This document shows, piece after piece, positions 1-10,204 of a stretch of DNA of 64,000 nucleotides. The notes under the pieces were generated by a model that was not told the origin of the DNA, searched no databases, and worked only from the letters and a program-made list of their open reading frames with translations. The stretch is from an uncultured Lachnospiraceae bacterium (GTDB taxonomy: Bacteria; Bacillota; Clostridia; Lachnospirales; Lachnospiraceae). The stretch is from positions 1-64,000 of the forward strand of contig CAJUFL010000005.1 of the NCBI GenBank assembly GCA_910585605.1. The letters run 5' to 3'. Positions within the stretch are counted from its first letter, which is position 1. Every line of letters begins with the position of its first letter. The position numbers were made by a program, and so were the translations under genes.

Positions 1-110
1 TGAGATGGAGCGGAAGCGGGGACGGAACGTGAATCCTGTGATATCTCCACAGCGACCCCCACCAGCCCCTCATGTTGAAAGCGTCCTCTAGTACGATAAA
101 CAAGAATTTA
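1..110. other. Unassigned leader segment at window edge
   Basis: These first bases are richer in G and C than the flanking DNA. One forward frame stays open from the window edge to a TAG at 95-97 and would encode a proline- and arginine-rich tail, so this could be the end of an upstream gene. I do not recognise the residues, and no stable RNA fold or known RNA motif is obvious. After about base 110 the sequence becomes AT-rich and looks like a promoter region. Confidence 0.2.
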
Positions 111-124
111 ATAAAGAAGATAGT

Positions 125-153
125 GTATAAGGAGGGGGAAAACGGTCAATATT
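125..153 (+). promoter_or_regulatory. Probable SigF/SigG-type promoter of gpr
   Basis: GTATA at 125-129 is followed after exactly 17 bases by CAATATT at 147-153. This matches the forespore sigma-G consensus (GHATR, 17-18 bases, CAHWWTA) in all positions but the last. Transcription would start near 160, giving a leader of about 60 bases. Forespore expression of the germination protease is established in Bacillus, so position and function agree. Assigned by eye only. Confidence 0.55.
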
Positions 154-222
154 TATAGATATAAAAATACCTTATTGTGGTAAGAAAATTTTAATGGGAT
201 GCAAGTGGAAGGAGATATCTAT

Positions 223-1128
223 ATGCGTGGCAGAACAGATCTTGCGGTGGAGATGAAAGAAGATTTACAAAGTGATGAACCGATAAGAGGCGTACATGTA
301 ATGACAAAAAATAATGGAGATACAGATATAAAAGAAGTGCGCATCGTAGTGGAAAATGATGAGGGAGCCATGAATTTGGGAAAACCGATCGGAACTTATA
401 TTACGTTGGAAAGCGAGCAGTTAAGACAGCATGATGAGGGATTTCATCAGCCAATGATGGAGGTGCTTTCAAGACATTTAAGACAGTTTATCGGGAACAA
501 AAAAAAGATTATGGTGGCAGGACTTGGAAATAGAGAAGTGACTCCTGATGCACTGGGACCTTTTGTGATTGATAATCTGTATGTGACAAGGCATTTATTA
601 AAAGAAGGAATTATTTCCAAGAGTGTGGAAATTAGTGCGATTGCACCGGGGGTAATGGCACAGACAGGGATGGAGTCTTTAACGATTTTAAATGCACTGG
701 TCAAAGAGATAAAACCGGAACTTTTAATTGTAATCGATGCGTTGGCAGCAAGGGAATCTGATCGCTTAAATAAGACTATTCAGCTGGCAGATACCGGAAT
801 TACTCCGGGTTCGGGAGTAGGAAATCACAGAAAGGCGATAAATGAAGAAAATGTTGGTGTGCCCGTTCTGGCAATTGGTGTGCCGACTGTGATAGCAGTG
901 CCTACCATTGTAAATGATGCAATGGAAGTTATGGTTGCGGCTATCGGAAAACAGGCTACTAAAAATGTGCTGAAAAAATTTAATGAGGAGGAGAGATATC
1001 AGCTTGCCTGCGAAATGGTTACCCCCTATCTGGAAAATATGTTTGTAACACCAAAAGATATAGATGAAGCCGTAAAGAGGATCAGTTATACAATTTCGGA
1101 AGCAATCAATCAGGCAGCATTAGCATAG
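223..1128 (+). CDS. gpr: Germination protease GPR
   Basis: GPR is the endopeptidase that starts degradation of small acid-soluble spore proteins during germination, releasing DNA and amino acids. It belongs to peptidase family A25, whose fold resembles hydrogenase maturation proteases. The core motif GLGNREVTPDALGP and a later VIDALA segment carry conserved acidic residues. An N-terminal segment with RTDLAVE resembles the region where the zymogen is autoprocessed. I chose ATG 223 because GGAAGGAG lies 8 bases upstream; an in-frame ATG at 199 has no ribosome binding site. The product is 301 residues, slightly shorter than in Bacillus. It is followed after 28 bases by spoIIP, a common clostridial pairing, and is probably read from the forespore-type promoter at 125-153. 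Confidence 0.93.
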   Translation: MRGRTDLAVEMKEDLQSDEPIRGVHVMTKNNGDTDIKEVRIVVENDEGAMNLGKPIGTYITLESEQLRQHDEGFHQPMMEVLSRHLRQFIGNKKKIMVAGLGNREVTPDALGPFVIDNLYVTRHLLKEGIISKSVEISAIAPGVMAQTGMESLTILNALVKEIKPELLIVIDALAARESDRLNKTIQLADTGITPGSGVGNHRKAINEENVGVPVLAIGVPTVIAVPTIVNDAMEVMVAAIGKQATKNVLKKFNEEERYQLACEMVTPYLENMFVTPKDIDEAVKRISYTISEAINQAALA

Positions 1129-1156
1129 AAATGAAAATGCGGAATAGAATGTTAGT

Positions 1157-2290
1157 ATGAAAAATTATCATTATCTGGATTCCGCAAAAAAACTGAATAG
1201 AAAGAGACTGGCAGTGGCAGCCGTTATGATTGTATGGTTTTTATTTATGGAACCGTTTTCTAAGGAGTCGGACTGGTTTTTGAGAGCTACTGCACAAATA
1301 ATACCACTTCTGGCTTTTGAGACACAATACGGAAATCCGTCTGTGGATTATGCTGCCGGTTATGAAGTGCCGGACTGGTTTTTTGAGGATGAGAATGAGG
1401 AACCGGTAGGTGGTGACAGTGTCATGGCAGAGCAGGAACAGGAGGCAGTCCCCCCTGACCCTGTGACAACCTTGGCAGATGGAACAAATGGGACAACATA
1501 TAGCAGGGAACAACTGGAAAAACCGGAATTTTTATTGAATAAAATTTTTGTGGTGGATAGCAATACGAGTATGACGGCAGAGGAGCTGGATATTAAGAAT
1601 CTGCTGGATGTGGATTTATCGGTTGAAGGTATAAAAAACGGAGGAGCGGAGGGTAATAATGAATATAAAGTTTTAATATACCATACCCATGGCTCAGAGA
1701 GTTTTGCCGACAGCAGGGAGGGGGTAAAGGAGGACACGATCATAGGTGTAGGAAGTTATCTTGCCGAGATTCTTAGAAAAGAGTATGGTATCTCAGTATA
1801 CCATGATGAAACGGCATATGACATGATAGACGGAGTGCTTGACCGAAGTAAGGCCTATGAAAATGCGTATGTAAACGTAACAAAAATTTTACAGGAAAAT
1901 CCTTCGATTGAAGTGGTCATTGATTTACATAGGGACGGAGTGAATGAAGAAACACATCTGGTAACAGAGGTGAACGGAAAACCCACTGCCAAAATTATGT
2001 TTCTAAATGGGGTGAGCCGGTCGAACATGAACGGAGAAATCGAATATTTGAAAAATCCCAATAAGCTGACAAATCTTTCCTTTAGCTTTCAAATGTATCT
2101 GGCAGGGAAAGAGCATTATGGCGATTACATAAGAAAGATATATGTGAGAAGTCTGCGGTATAATCTTCATTTAATGCCGAGAGCTGCTCTGATTGAAGCT
2201 GGGGCACAAAATAACACGGTGCAGGAGGAGAAAAATGCGATGGAACCGCTGGCTGCAATCCTTGATAAAGTGTTGAGTAAAAAGGAATAA
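1157..2290 (+). CDS. spoIIP: Stage II sporulation protein P
   Basis: SpoIIP is a membrane-anchored cell-wall hydrolase (amidase/endopeptidase) that works with SpoIID and SpoIIM to thin septal peptidoglycan and drive engulfment of the forespore. A single membrane segment lies near residues 17-32, after a basic start, so the catalytic part faces outward. A variable acidic linker of about 100 residues follows. The catalytic domain begins near residue 165 and shows IYHTHGSESF, with a zinc-binding-type His, and DLHRDG. Length (377) is normal. The ribosome binding site is weak (GGAATAG), which may mean coupling to gpr translation 28 bases upstream. The last codons contain what looks like the lepA promoter. 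Confidence 0.93.
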   Translation: MKNYHYLDSAKKLNRKRLAVAAVMIVWFLFMEPFSKESDWFLRATAQIIPLLAFETQYGNPSVDYAAGYEVPDWFFEDENEEPVGGDSVMAEQEQEAVPPDPVTTLADGTNGTTYSREQLEKPEFLLNKIFVVDSNTSMTAEELDIKNLLDVDLSVEGIKNGGAEGNNEYKVLIYHTHGSESFADSREGVKEDTIIGVGSYLAEILRKEYGISVYHDETAYDMIDGVLDRSKAYENAYVNVTKILQENPSIEVVIDLHRDGVNEETHLVTEVNGKPTAKIMFLNGVSRSNMNGEIEYLKNPNKLTNLSFSFQMYLAGKEHYGDYIRKIYVRSLRYNLHLMPRAALIEAGAQNNTVQEEKNAMEPLAAILDKVLSKKE

Positions 2291-2301
2291 TGTGGTATAC
2301 T
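2273..2301 (+). promoter_or_regulatory. Probable vegetative promoter of lepA
   Basis: TTGAGT (2273-2278), a 17-base spacer and TATACT (2296-2301) with an extended TGG before the -10 form a good sigma-A promoter. It overlaps the end of spoIIP. It would let the housekeeping gene lepA be expressed apart from the sporulation genes upstream. Confidence 0.6.
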
Positions 2302-2338
2302 ATATACACTTGAGGATACACAGAACAGGAGAAAAAAG

Positions 2339-4153
2339 ATGGCACATTTAGACCAGAGTAAGATTCGCAATTTTTGTATTATCGCCCATATTGACCATGG
2401 AAAATCGACCCTGGCGGACAGGATCATTGAGAGAACAGGATTATTGACCGACCGGGAGATGCAGGCACAGGTTCTTGACAATATGGAACTGGAAAGAGAA
2501 CGCGGTATTACCATTAAGGCACAGGCGGTACGTATTGTATATAAGGCACAGGATGGAGAAGAATATATCTTTAATCTGATTGATACTCCGGGACATGTGG
2601 ATTTTAATTATGAGGTATCCAGAAGTCTTGCGGCCTGTGAGGGGGCAATACTGGTAGTGGATGCTGCCCAGGGTATTGAGGCACAGACTTTGGCAAATGT
2701 ATATCTGGCAATAGATAATGATCTGGATGTTATGCCGGTGATCAATAAGATAGATTTACCAAGTGCAGATCCGGATCGGGTAATGAATGAAATAGAGGAT
2801 GTGATTGGAATCGAGGCACAGGATGCCCCGAGGATTTCTGCAAAGACAGGACTTAATATTGATGAGGTATTGGAACAGATTGTGACAAAGATTCCTGCTC
2901 CTTCCGGTGATGCGGAAGCGCCGCTTAAAGCACTTATTTTCGACAGCAAGTATGATGCATATAAGGGAGTTATAATTTTTTGCCGTTTGTTTGACGGTTC
3001 TGTAAAGAAGGGAAGTACTATCAAAATGATGGCCACTGGGGCAACAGTTGAGGTCGTGGAGGTTGGGATTTTCGGTGCAGGTCAGTTTATTCCACAGGAT
3101 GAGTTATCTGCGGGGATGGTAGGTTATATTACGGCAAGTTTAAAAGATGTGAAAGATACGCAGGTAGGAGATACGGTGACGGATGCAGGGAATCCCTGTG
3201 CCGAGGCACTATCCGGTTATAAGAAAGCAAATCCAATGGTGTATTGCGGACTTTATCCGGCAGATGGAGCAAAATATCCGGATCTCAGGGATGCGTTAGA
3301 AAAGCTTCAGTTAAATGATGCCGCACTTAGTTATGAAGCAGAGACTTCCATTGCGTTGGGATTTGGGTTCCGATGTGGTTTTCTGGGTCTGCTGCATTTA
3401 GAGATCATTCAGGAACGTCTGGAGAGAGAATATAATCTGGATTTAGTAACGACGGCACCAGGCGTTGTGTATCGTGTTTACAAGACGGACAAAGAGATGA
3501 TAGAATTAACCAATCCGTCTAATCTTCCGGACCCTTCTCAGATTGACTATATGGAAGAACCTTTTGTTGCGGCAGAGATTATGGTGACAAAAGATTATGT
3601 GGGTGCGATTATGCAGCTTTGCCAGGAACGGCGTGGTGTGTATAAGAGTATGGAATATATGGAGGAGAGCAGGGCACTTTTGAAATATGACCTGCCGCTT
3701 AACGAGATTATTTATGATTTCTTTGACGCGTTAAAATCCCGTTCAAGGGGGTATGCGTCTTTTGATTATGAATTAAATGGTTATGTAAGGTCTAATCTTG
3801 TAAAACTGGATATTTTGATCAACAAAGAAGAGGTAGATGCACTTTCTTTTATCGTACATGCGGATACTGCTTATGAGAGAGGGCGGAAGATGTGTGAAAA
3901 GCTGAAAGGAGAAATACCGAGACATTTATTTGAAATACCGATTCAGGCGGCCATCGGAAGCAAGATCATTGCCAGAGAAACCGTAAAGGCTTTGCGCAAA
4001 GATGTTCTTGCTAAGTGTTATGGTGGTGATATTTCCAGAAAGAAGAAGCTTCTTGAAAAACAAAAAGAGGGCAAAAAGCGTATGCGCCAAATCGGGAACG
4101 TAGAGATTCCTCAGAAAGCATTTATGAGTGTACTAAAACTGGATGACGAATAG
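2339..4153 (+). CDS. lepA: Elongation factor 4 (LepA), back-translocating GTPase
   Basis: LepA is a ribosome-bound GTPase related to EF-G that can back-translocate tRNAs and affects initiation and stress tolerance. The G domain is intact: [14 protein letters not shown] (P-loop) near residue 16, DTPGHVDF (G3) and [11 protein letters not shown] (G4). The C-terminal LepA-specific domain is recognisable by [18 protein letters not shown] near the end. At 604 residues it has the normal length. Start ATG 2339 is preceded by an AGGAG site. The gene has its own likely promoter and is followed by 160 bases of AT-rich spacer before hemW. Confidence 0.97.
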   Translation: MAHLDQSKIRNFCIIAHIDHGKSTLADRIIERTGLLTDREMQAQVLDNMELERERGITIKAQAVRIVYKAQDGEEYIFNLIDTPGHVDFNYEVSRSLAACEGAILVVDAAQGIEAQTLANVYLAIDNDLDVMPVINKIDLPSADPDRVMNEIEDVIGIEAQDAPRISAKTGLNIDEVLEQIVTKIPAPSGDAEAPLKALIFDSKYDAYKGVIIFCRLFDGSVKKGSTIKMMATGATVEVVEVGIFGAGQFIPQDELSAGMVGYITASLKDVKDTQVGDTVTDAGNPCAEALSGYKKANPMVYCGLYPADGAKYPDLRDALEKLQLNDAALSYEAETSIALGFGFRCGFLGLLHLEIIQERLEREYNLDLVTTAPGVVYRVYKTDKEMIELTNPSNLPDPSQIDYMEEPFVAAEIMVTKDYVGAIMQLCQERRGVYKSMEYMEESRALLKYDLPLNEIIYDFFDALKSRSRGYASFDYELNGYVRSNLVKLDILINKEEVDALSFIVHADTAYERGRKMCEKLKGEIPRHLFEIPIQAAIGSKIIARETVKALRKDVLAKCYGGDISRKKKLLEKQKEGKKRMRQIGNVEIPQKAFMSVLKLDDE

Positions 4154-4317
4154 CGGGCAGTAACTGTTGTTTAAAATATTTTTATGAGAAATTACGATTA
4201 GGGTAATATTTGTGTGGATAAAGGGTCAGGAGCTGTTTCTATGAATGCATTTGGCATTATCACAGCATATGAAGTATTACTAAGGTGAAATTAGTTGCAA
4301 GAGACAGGGGAATGAAA

Positions 4318-5604
4318 ATGGAGCCGGAAATAAGGGATTTAAGTTTATATGTACATATTCCATTTTGTAAATCAAAATGTCTGTATTGTGATTTCCTGTC
4401 TTTTAGTGGATATGGATATGACAGACAAAAACAATATGTGTCTGCACTTTGTAAAGAGATAGAGGCTTACAGTTCAATTGCCGGGGAATATGTGTTACAG
4501 ACTGTTTTTATTGGGGGAGGTACACCATCTTATATGGATGTCTCACTGATAGAGCAGATTATTCAGACGATTGATAAGGTTTTTGTGATAGACAAAAGGG
4601 CGGAAATTACAATTGAGGGTAATCCGGACAGCCTGACAAGGGAAAAACTTGAGGAGTACCGCCGGCTGGGGATTAACCGACTGAGTATCGGATTACAGAG
4701 TACCAATGATGATATGTTAAAGATACTTGGAAGAGTGCATAATTATGACCAGTTTATAGCTGCATATAATAGTGCAAGACAGGCAGGATTTAATAATATC
4801 AATGTTGATTTGATGTCAGGACTCCCGAAAGAGAACGTGGAATCCTATATTCATACGCTGGCAAAAGTGGTAAAAATGCAGCCAGAGCATATTTCGGCAT
4901 ACAGTCTGATCATAGAAGAAGGGACACCTTTTAGCGTGGATGAGGAATTGTTAAAAGAACTTCCATCAGAAGAAGTGGACAGGCTTTTGTATGCAAGGAC
5001 GAAAACACTTTTGCAAAACAGTGGATATTCCCGCTATGAGATTTCTAATTATGCAAGGACTGGTTTTGAATGCCGGCATAATATTGTATATTGGACTGGT
5101 GGGGAGTATCTGGGAGTGGGACTGGGGGCTTCCTCTTATCTGAATGTAAGGTTTCCAGATAACCGGTATCAGAAAGTGAGATTTCATGGAGTAGAAAATT
5201 TGGCAGAATATATCGGACGTTTTTCACAGTGCGGCAGCATGCAGGAAGATGAATATACGGAAATGTTCAGGATGTTCGGAAAAGCAGAGGAGGATATATA
5301 TGAAGAAGATATATATGGAGCAAACATCCTTTCAGAGTTTATCAGAGATTATTACAAAGACCTGCATATCCTTAAGCGGAAAGAGAACATGGAAGAATTC
5401 ATGTTTTTGGGTTTTAGAATGTTAAAAGGGATTTCAAAGACAGAATTTAAGGAACGGTTTGGAGTTGCGGCAGAAAGTGTTTATGGAAAAGTGATAGATA
5501 AATATATTGATATGGGTATGATTATAGAACAGGAAGACCGTATATATTTAAGTGATGCAGGGATTGATGTCAGCAATGTGATAATGGCAGAATTTATGCT
5601 ATAG
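4318..5604 (+). CDS. hemW: Heme chaperone HemW (radical SAM, HemN-like)
   Basis: This radical S-adenosylmethionine protein belongs to the coproporphyrinogen oxidase-like family now named HemW, thought to bind and deliver heme rather than oxidise coproporphyrinogen. The Fe-S motif CKSKCLYC (CxxxCxxC) lies near the N-terminus in the HemW context YVHIPFC, followed by GGGTPSY and the downstream motifs of the fold. I chose ATG 4318, 7 bases after AGGGG; a GTG at 4285 and an ATG at 4312 are in frame but badly spaced. The product is 428 residues. lepA-hemW adjacency is common in Firmicutes. Confidence 0.9.
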   Translation: MEPEIRDLSLYVHIPFCKSKCLYCDFLSFSGYGYDRQKQYVSALCKEIEAYSSIAGEYVLQTVFIGGGTPSYMDVSLIEQIIQTIDKVFVIDKRAEITIEGNPDSLTREKLEEYRRLGINRLSIGLQSTNDDMLKILGRVHNYDQFIAAYNSARQAGFNNINVDLMSGLPKENVESYIHTLAKVVKMQPEHISAYSLIIEEGTPFSVDEELLKELPSEEVDRLLYARTKTLLQNSGYSRYEISNYARTGFECRHNIVYWTGGEYLGVGLGASSYLNVRFPDNRYQKVRFHGVENLAEYIGRFSQCGSMQEDEYTEMFRMFGKAEEDIYEEDIYGANILSEFIRDYYKDLHILKRKENMEEFMFLGFRMLKGISKTEFKERFGVAAESVYGKVIDKYIDMGMIIEQEDRIYLSDAGIDVSNVIMAEFML

Positions 5605-5719
5605 ATATTTTTGTTGATGGTAGTGTTTATTAGATGTATCATATGGATACAGGCTATATAGGAAAACAGAGCTGTTTCGGCATTGGTTTTAAAACTGGAA
5701 GTCAAGAGAGGATATTGTC

Positions 5720-6157
5720 ATGTTAAACAAATATTTAACAATGTTAAGGGAAGATATTGGCAATGCCATGTCAAAAAGATGTGGACTGGATGAACTGAAT
5801 AATCTGCTGATGCTGGTAGGTTTTATTTTTATTGTGATTGCCCTGTTTACAAGAAACTGGATTTTTACATTGGTAGGAGCAGCTTTTGTGGTGCTTTGCT
5901 ATTTGCGGGTATTTTCTAAAAAACTGGATAAGAGGAGCAGAGAAAATGCTTTTTATATGCGGTATATGGGAAATGTTGTGGTGTATTGTCAGTATTTAAA
6001 ATTATGTGTGAAGATGAAGATAAAGACTTTGCGGGATACAGAGTATGCATATTTTGTATGCAGTACCTGTAAGCAGATAATCCGTATACCAAAGGGAAAA
6101 AATAAAGTCAATATCCGCTGCCCAAAGTGCAGCCAGACATTTATTAAACGGACGTGA
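5720..6157 (+). CDS. Small membrane protein with C-terminal zinc ribbon
   Basis: A 145-residue protein of unknown function. Two membrane segments lie close together (about residues 28-62, a hydrophobic hairpin), followed by a basic cytoplasmic region. A C-terminal zinc ribbon has two CxxC knuckles, CSTC and CPKC, separated by about 20 residues, which ends IKRT. Zinc ribbons of this form often bind nucleic acid or act as structural clips. GAGAGG lies 8 bases before the ATG. It sits alone between hemW and a large surface protein, so context gives no function. Similar short proteins are, to my knowledge, common in this family of bacteria, but I cannot name a characterised homologue. Confidence 0.7.
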   Translation: MLNKYLTMLREDIGNAMSKRCGLDELNNLLMLVGFIFIVIALFTRNWIFTLVGAAFVVLCYLRVFSKKLDKRSRENAFYMRYMGNVVVYCQYLKLCVKMKIKTLRDTEYAYFVCSTCKQIIRIPKGKNKVNIRCPKCSQTFIKRT

Positions 6158-6226
6158 AGTTTATTATGAAATCTATTTCCTGATGGAAGGGAAACGATAT
6201 ATAAAAAATATAAGGAGGAGTAGTTT

Positions 6227-9200
6227 ATGGATGATGAGGTAAGAAGGTGGGGAACTGGCAATAGTGTTTTGCCGGGACTTCATAAGGGCAGGAGGTCAAA
6301 GGCGTATAGGATTCTAAGTATGGTACTGGTGGCATTAATGGTACTGGTACAGCCGTTGGAATCTTTTGCTGCTAATGTATCGACATACAGGGTTACGTTT
6401 TATGATTCAATAAAAAAAGATCCAGAGGAAGGTCATGAGATTAACAACCGGTATTGTCATTTTACGGAGATGATGGATGAGGGTTCCGAATTGCCAAAGC
6501 TGGAGGAACCTTATATAGAAGGATATCATTTTTTAGGGTGGTATAAAAGTGAGGCAAAACCATGGTCTTATCAATCTGGTGAACCGTATGATCTGAATCA
6601 GCCTGTAACAAGTGATTTAATGTTATATGCGAATTATTGGGTAGAAAGAACAGATGCAAATACAATAACTTTAACAGATGGTTATTCAGATACTATATTG
6701 TTGAAAAAGTTAAATGCTAGTGTAAGAGATGAGAAAGTATATTTTAAGTTTACACCAGAGGTAACTGATAAATACAAATTTGCATTTAATGCCAGTGCTA
6801 TTCGTTATCAGTTTTTTGGTGAGAATTATGTGGAGAATGCAGGGGCAGAAGGGAAAACTGCTAAATATTGGGAAGGAGAATTAGAGGCAGGCAAAACATA
6901 CTACTGGAGTCTCTGGTTTGTACCTTCGGCAAGTAGTAAAGCAACGGAATGGAATACACCTATAACGTTTCAGGCTGTTACAACATCTGTGCCCAAGAAA
7001 GAGATTAATAAGTTAACCATAACGCCAGATACCCTGTCTAATCATGTATATACCGGAAGTGAGATTATACCGTCAGAAAAGATAACGGTTAAAGACGGGG
7101 ATAAGACTTTGACAGAGGGCAAGGATTATAAACTGGTATATAAAAATAATATTAATGTCAGCACGGCTGCAAATAAGGCTGCTGTAACTATTCAGGCAAT
7201 AGACAGTTCCGATTATACAGGTTCCTTTACGAAATATTTTTGGATTACGAAGGCAGCGAAACCATCCAATACACCGAATACATATATGGAGGCTGATTAT
7301 AATGTAAAAACGGTTGGAGATGTGACACTGCCCGACGGATGGATCTGGCAGGAGGCGGACAGAACAAAGGCTCTGGTTTCTGAAGAGACGGTTACGGCTA
7401 TGGCAGAATATACAGGTTCAGACAAGGCTAATTACACTACAATTACTGTTTCTATAGATATCATGAGAAAATCTGTGGTAATCACTGATTTTACTTTAAA
7501 TGAATCCAATAAGGCTCTTAAAGCAGGTGAAGGTTTTAAGCTTGAAATTTCCAGCATAACGCCTTCAGATGCGGAAGAATTTTCCGTGAACTGGCAGAAT
7601 ATATGGAGCAGTAATGATACAAAAGTTGCTACGGTTGATAAAGATGGTAATGTAAAAGCAGTATCAACCGGAACGGCGGTGATTACGGCGAAGATTAACA
7701 GCATTTCCAGAACCTGTACGGTGAAGGTGACGAATCCTGTGACAGATTTCCACCTGAATAAAGAGGAGTTGTCATTAAAAGGCGGTGAGACCCAGATTTT
7801 GACTCCTGTTACGACACCAGCAAATCCGGATGCCTATACTGTAATGTGGAGCAGCAGTGATTCAGGTGTTGCAATGGTAGATAATTCAGGTATTGTAAAA
7901 GCGGCAGGAACAGGGACAGCTACAATCACAGCGGTTATTAATGGTATTTCGAGAACCTGTACGGTAGCAGTGACAAACCCGCTTACTGGATTTACCTTGA
8001 ATAAGGAGAATGTAACGCTGACAGAGGGTAATTCGGAGACAATCTATATTGCATCTACAACACCGGCAAATCCGGATGCTTATACTGTAACGTATAGCAG
8101 CAGTGATTCTTCGGTTGCGGATGTTTTGAACGGAAAGATTACGGCAAAAAATGCGGGAATGGCTACCATTTCGGTTAAGATTCATAATGGGACGGAAGAG
8201 ATTATAAATACATGCCAGGTTACTGTGACAGCTCCTACTTCGGAGAATTTAACAGGGATTCAGATTATACCAGAGCATATGGATTTGAAGGCGGGGCAAC
8301 AAGAAGCAATTACAGTAATGCCTGAACCGTCAGGAGCGGTAATTGGTAATATAGAATATAGTTTAAGCAATCAGGAAGGAATTGTGGAAGTAAATGCTGA
8401 TACAGGAATTGTAACAGCAAAAAAGACAGGAACAGTAGAGATAGCGGTAAAAGCGGGTGGCTTTGAAAAAACATGTACGGTAACGGTTTCAAACCCAGTG
8501 ACAGGTTTTGCTCTGAATAAGACAGCTGTGTCAATGCAGATTGGAAACAGGGAAAGTTTATCTGTTATCTCCATTGTACCGGAAAATGCAGATCCTTATA
8601 CCGTTAAGTGGGAGAGCGACAATCAGGATATTGCGAGTGTGAATGAAAGTGGCGAAGTAGAGGCCAAAGCAGGGGGGACGGCAGTGATTACGGCGGTAAT
8701 TAATGGTCTTTCCAGAAGCTGTACCGTTATGGTTGAAAAGCCTGAACCGATATTGGTAAGCAAAATCGTATTGGATACCGAAGAAAAAACCATAGATAGA
8801 AACGAAACATTCCAGATAAAGATTATGGGAATAGAGCCTGAAACGGCAGATAATAAAGAAGTGGAGTGGATCAGCAGTGATCCATTGGTTGCAACAGTAG
8901 ATGAGAATGGAAACGTGACAGGTATAGCAGCAGGGCAGGCAGTGATCATGGCGATGGCAAAGGATGAGAGTGGTATATCTGCTTCCTGCAAGGTAATAGT
9001 AAACAATCCGGTTATCAATTTTGAACTGGATAAAACTTCCATGACAATGAAAATCGGAGAGAAGGAAAGAATATCTATTATTCCTTCTGTGCCGGAAGAG
9101 GCGGATTCTTATACTGTAAGATGGAAGAGTAATAACCCGGATATCGCAAGTGTAAACGAAAACGGAGAGGTGGAAGCCAGATCAGAGGGAATAGCAGTGA

Positions 9201-10114
9201 TTACGGCAGAAATCAATGGAAACTCCAGAAGCTGTACTGTTACAGTTCACCAGTCTGCTGAACCGGTATTTGTCAGCAAAATCGTGTTGGATTCAGCACA
9301 GAAGACCATAGATAAAAACGGAACATTCCAGATAAAGATTATAGGAATAGAACCTGAAACGGCAGATAATAAGGAAGTGGAGTGGATCAGCAGTAATCCA
9401 TTGGTTGCAACAGTGGATGAGAACGGAAATGTAACTGGTATAATGGCAGGGAATGCAGTGATCAGAGCGGTTGCAAAGGATGGAAGCGGTACAGATGCTT
9501 CCTGTATGGTCACAGTGAAGGAAGAAGGTTCGGGAAAAGATCCGGACATAACACCTCCAGTAAAAGATCCGGACGTAATACCGCCAGGAACAGGAGATAT
9601 AAAAGTGATCAGTCTTAAAATTACCGGTCAGACCAAAAAGGTTGCACCGGGTAAAAAGATTGCACTGACTTGTAATGTTTATCCTGAAAATGCAGCAAAT
9701 AAGCAGATTGTATGGAAAGTAAGCAACAGTAAATATGCATCTGTCAACAGCAAAGGCATTGTAACGGTCAAAAAAGCTGCTAAAGGGAAAAAGATAACGG
9801 TTACAGCAGTTTCGGCAGAAAACAACAGCATTAAGGCAGTATATAAAATTACTGTTATGAAACAGGCGGTAAAGAAAATCAAGTTGACCGGAAAGAAGAC
9901 ACTGAAAGTTGGTAAATCCATGAAGATAAAGGTAAGGTTTACCCCATCCAAAGGAATCAGCAAGGAATTGACATGGACATCAAGTAATAAAAAGATTGCA
10001 GAGGTTAATTCTAAAGGTAAGGTAACAGCAAAGGCAAAGGGCAAGGTAAAGATTACGGCGAAAGCCAAGGATGGCAGTGGAAAGAAAGCAAGCATTAAGA
10101 TTCAGGTCAAATAG
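6227..10114 (+). CDS. Large secreted Ig-like (Big2) repeat surface protein
   Basis: A 1295-residue exported protein. A long basic leader precedes a signal peptide near residues 27-50, with likely cleavage after SFAA. An InlB B-repeat-like module follows (about residues 53-135, ending LMLYANYW). The rest is a chain of bacterial Ig-like Big2 domains, each with the recurring pattern W-SSN--VA-VD--G-V-A---G-A-ITA. Near residues 1107-1122 there is a Pro/Asp-rich hinge, and the last two domains are very rich in lysine. No LPXTG or other sortase signal, SLH or choline-binding repeat is visible, so attachment may rely on charge or the protein may be released. Likely role is adhesion or structure at the cell surface. 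A terminator follows. GGAGG lies upstream of ATG 6227. Confidence 0.85.
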   Translation: MDDEVRRWGTGNSVLPGLHKGRRSKAYRILSMVLVALMVLVQPLESFAANVSTYRVTFYDSIKKDPEEGHEINNRYCHFTEMMDEGSELPKLEEPYIEGYHFLGWYKSEAKPWSYQSGEPYDLNQPVTSDLMLYANYWVERTDANTITLTDGYSDTILLKKLNASVRDEKVYFKFTPEVTDKYKFAFNASAIRYQFFGENYVENAGAEGKTAKYWEGELEAGKTYYWSLWFVPSASSKATEWNTPITFQAVTTSVPKKEINKLTITPDTLSNHVYTGSEIIPSEKITVKDGDKTLTEGKDYKLVYKNNINVSTAANKAAVTIQAIDSSDYTGSFTKYFWITKAAKPSNTPNTYMEADYNVKTVGDVTLPDGWIWQEADRTKALVSEETVTAMAEYTGSDKANYTTITVSIDIMRKSVVITDFTLNESNKALKAGEGFKLEISSITPSDAEEFSVNWQNIWSSNDTKVATVDKDGNVKAVSTGTAVITAKINSISRTCTVKVTNPVTDFHLNKEELSLKGGETQILTPVTTPANPDAYTVMWSSSDSGVAMVDNSGIVKAAGTGTATITAVINGISRTCTVAVTNPLTGFTLNKENVTLTEGNSETIYIASTTPANPDAYTVTYSSSDSSVADVLNGKITAKNAGMATISVKIHNGTEEIINTCQVTVTAPTSENLTGIQIIPEHMDLKAGQQEAITVMPEPSGAVIGNIEYSLSNQEGIVEVNADTGIVTAKKTGTVEIAVKAGGFEKTCTVTVSNPVTGFALNKTAVSMQIGNRESLSVISIVPENADPYTVKWESDNQDIASVNESGEVEAKAGGTAVITAVINGLSRSCTVMVEKPEPILVSKIVLDTEEKTIDRNETFQIKIMGIEPETADNKEVEWISSDPLVATVDENGNVTGIAAGQAVIMAMAKDESGISASCKVIVNNPVINFELDKTSMTMKIGEKERISIIPSVPEEADSYTVRWKSNNPDIASVNENGEVEARSEGIAVITAEINGNSRSCTVTVHQSAEPVFVSKIVLDSAQKTIDKNGTFQIKIIGIEPETADNKEVEWISSNPLVATVDENGNVTGIMAGNAVIRAVAKDGSGTDASCMVTVKEEGSGKDPDITPPVKDPDVIPPGTGDIKVISLKITGQTKKVAPGKKIALTCNVYPENAANKQIVWKVSNSKYASVNSKGIVTVKKAAKGKKITVTAVSAENNSIKAVYKITVMKQAVKKIKLTGKKTLKVGKSMKIKVRFTPSKGISKELTWTSSNKKIAEVNSKGKVTAKAKGKVKITAKAKDGSGKKASIKIQVK
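8492..9520 (+). repeat. Tandem duplication of a two-domain Big2 unit
   Basis: Two consecutive units, 8492-9004 and 9005-9520, each encode a pair of Big2 domains (171 and 172 residues). The second domain of each pair is nearly identical at DNA level, for example EPETADNKEVEWISS in both. The first domain of each pair has diverged more. This indicates a recent in-frame duplication of a pair or ongoing homogenisation inside the surface-protein gene. Confidence 0.85.
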
Positions 10115-10128
10115 AACATGATAAAGAG

Positions 10129-10161
10129 AGTCCGAGGCAGCTCCCCGGACTTTCTTTTTTT
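10129..10161 (+). terminator. Rho-independent terminator after the Big2 gene
   Basis: AGTCCG pairs with CGGACT, with an inner GG/CC pair after one mismatch, and is followed by TTTCTTTTTTT. It lies 15 bases after the stop codon and separates the surface-protein gene from the phosphoglycerol transferase. Confidence 0.8.
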
Positions 10162-10204
10162 AAAAGAGATAGATATCATATATATTCAAAGGAAGTATTA
10201 GAAA

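Noticed and set aside
6227..10114. Sortase (LPXTG) anchor in the Big2 protein
   Set aside because: The protein ends in a lysine-rich domain (KIQVK) with no LPXTG-like motif, hydrophobic tail or charged end.
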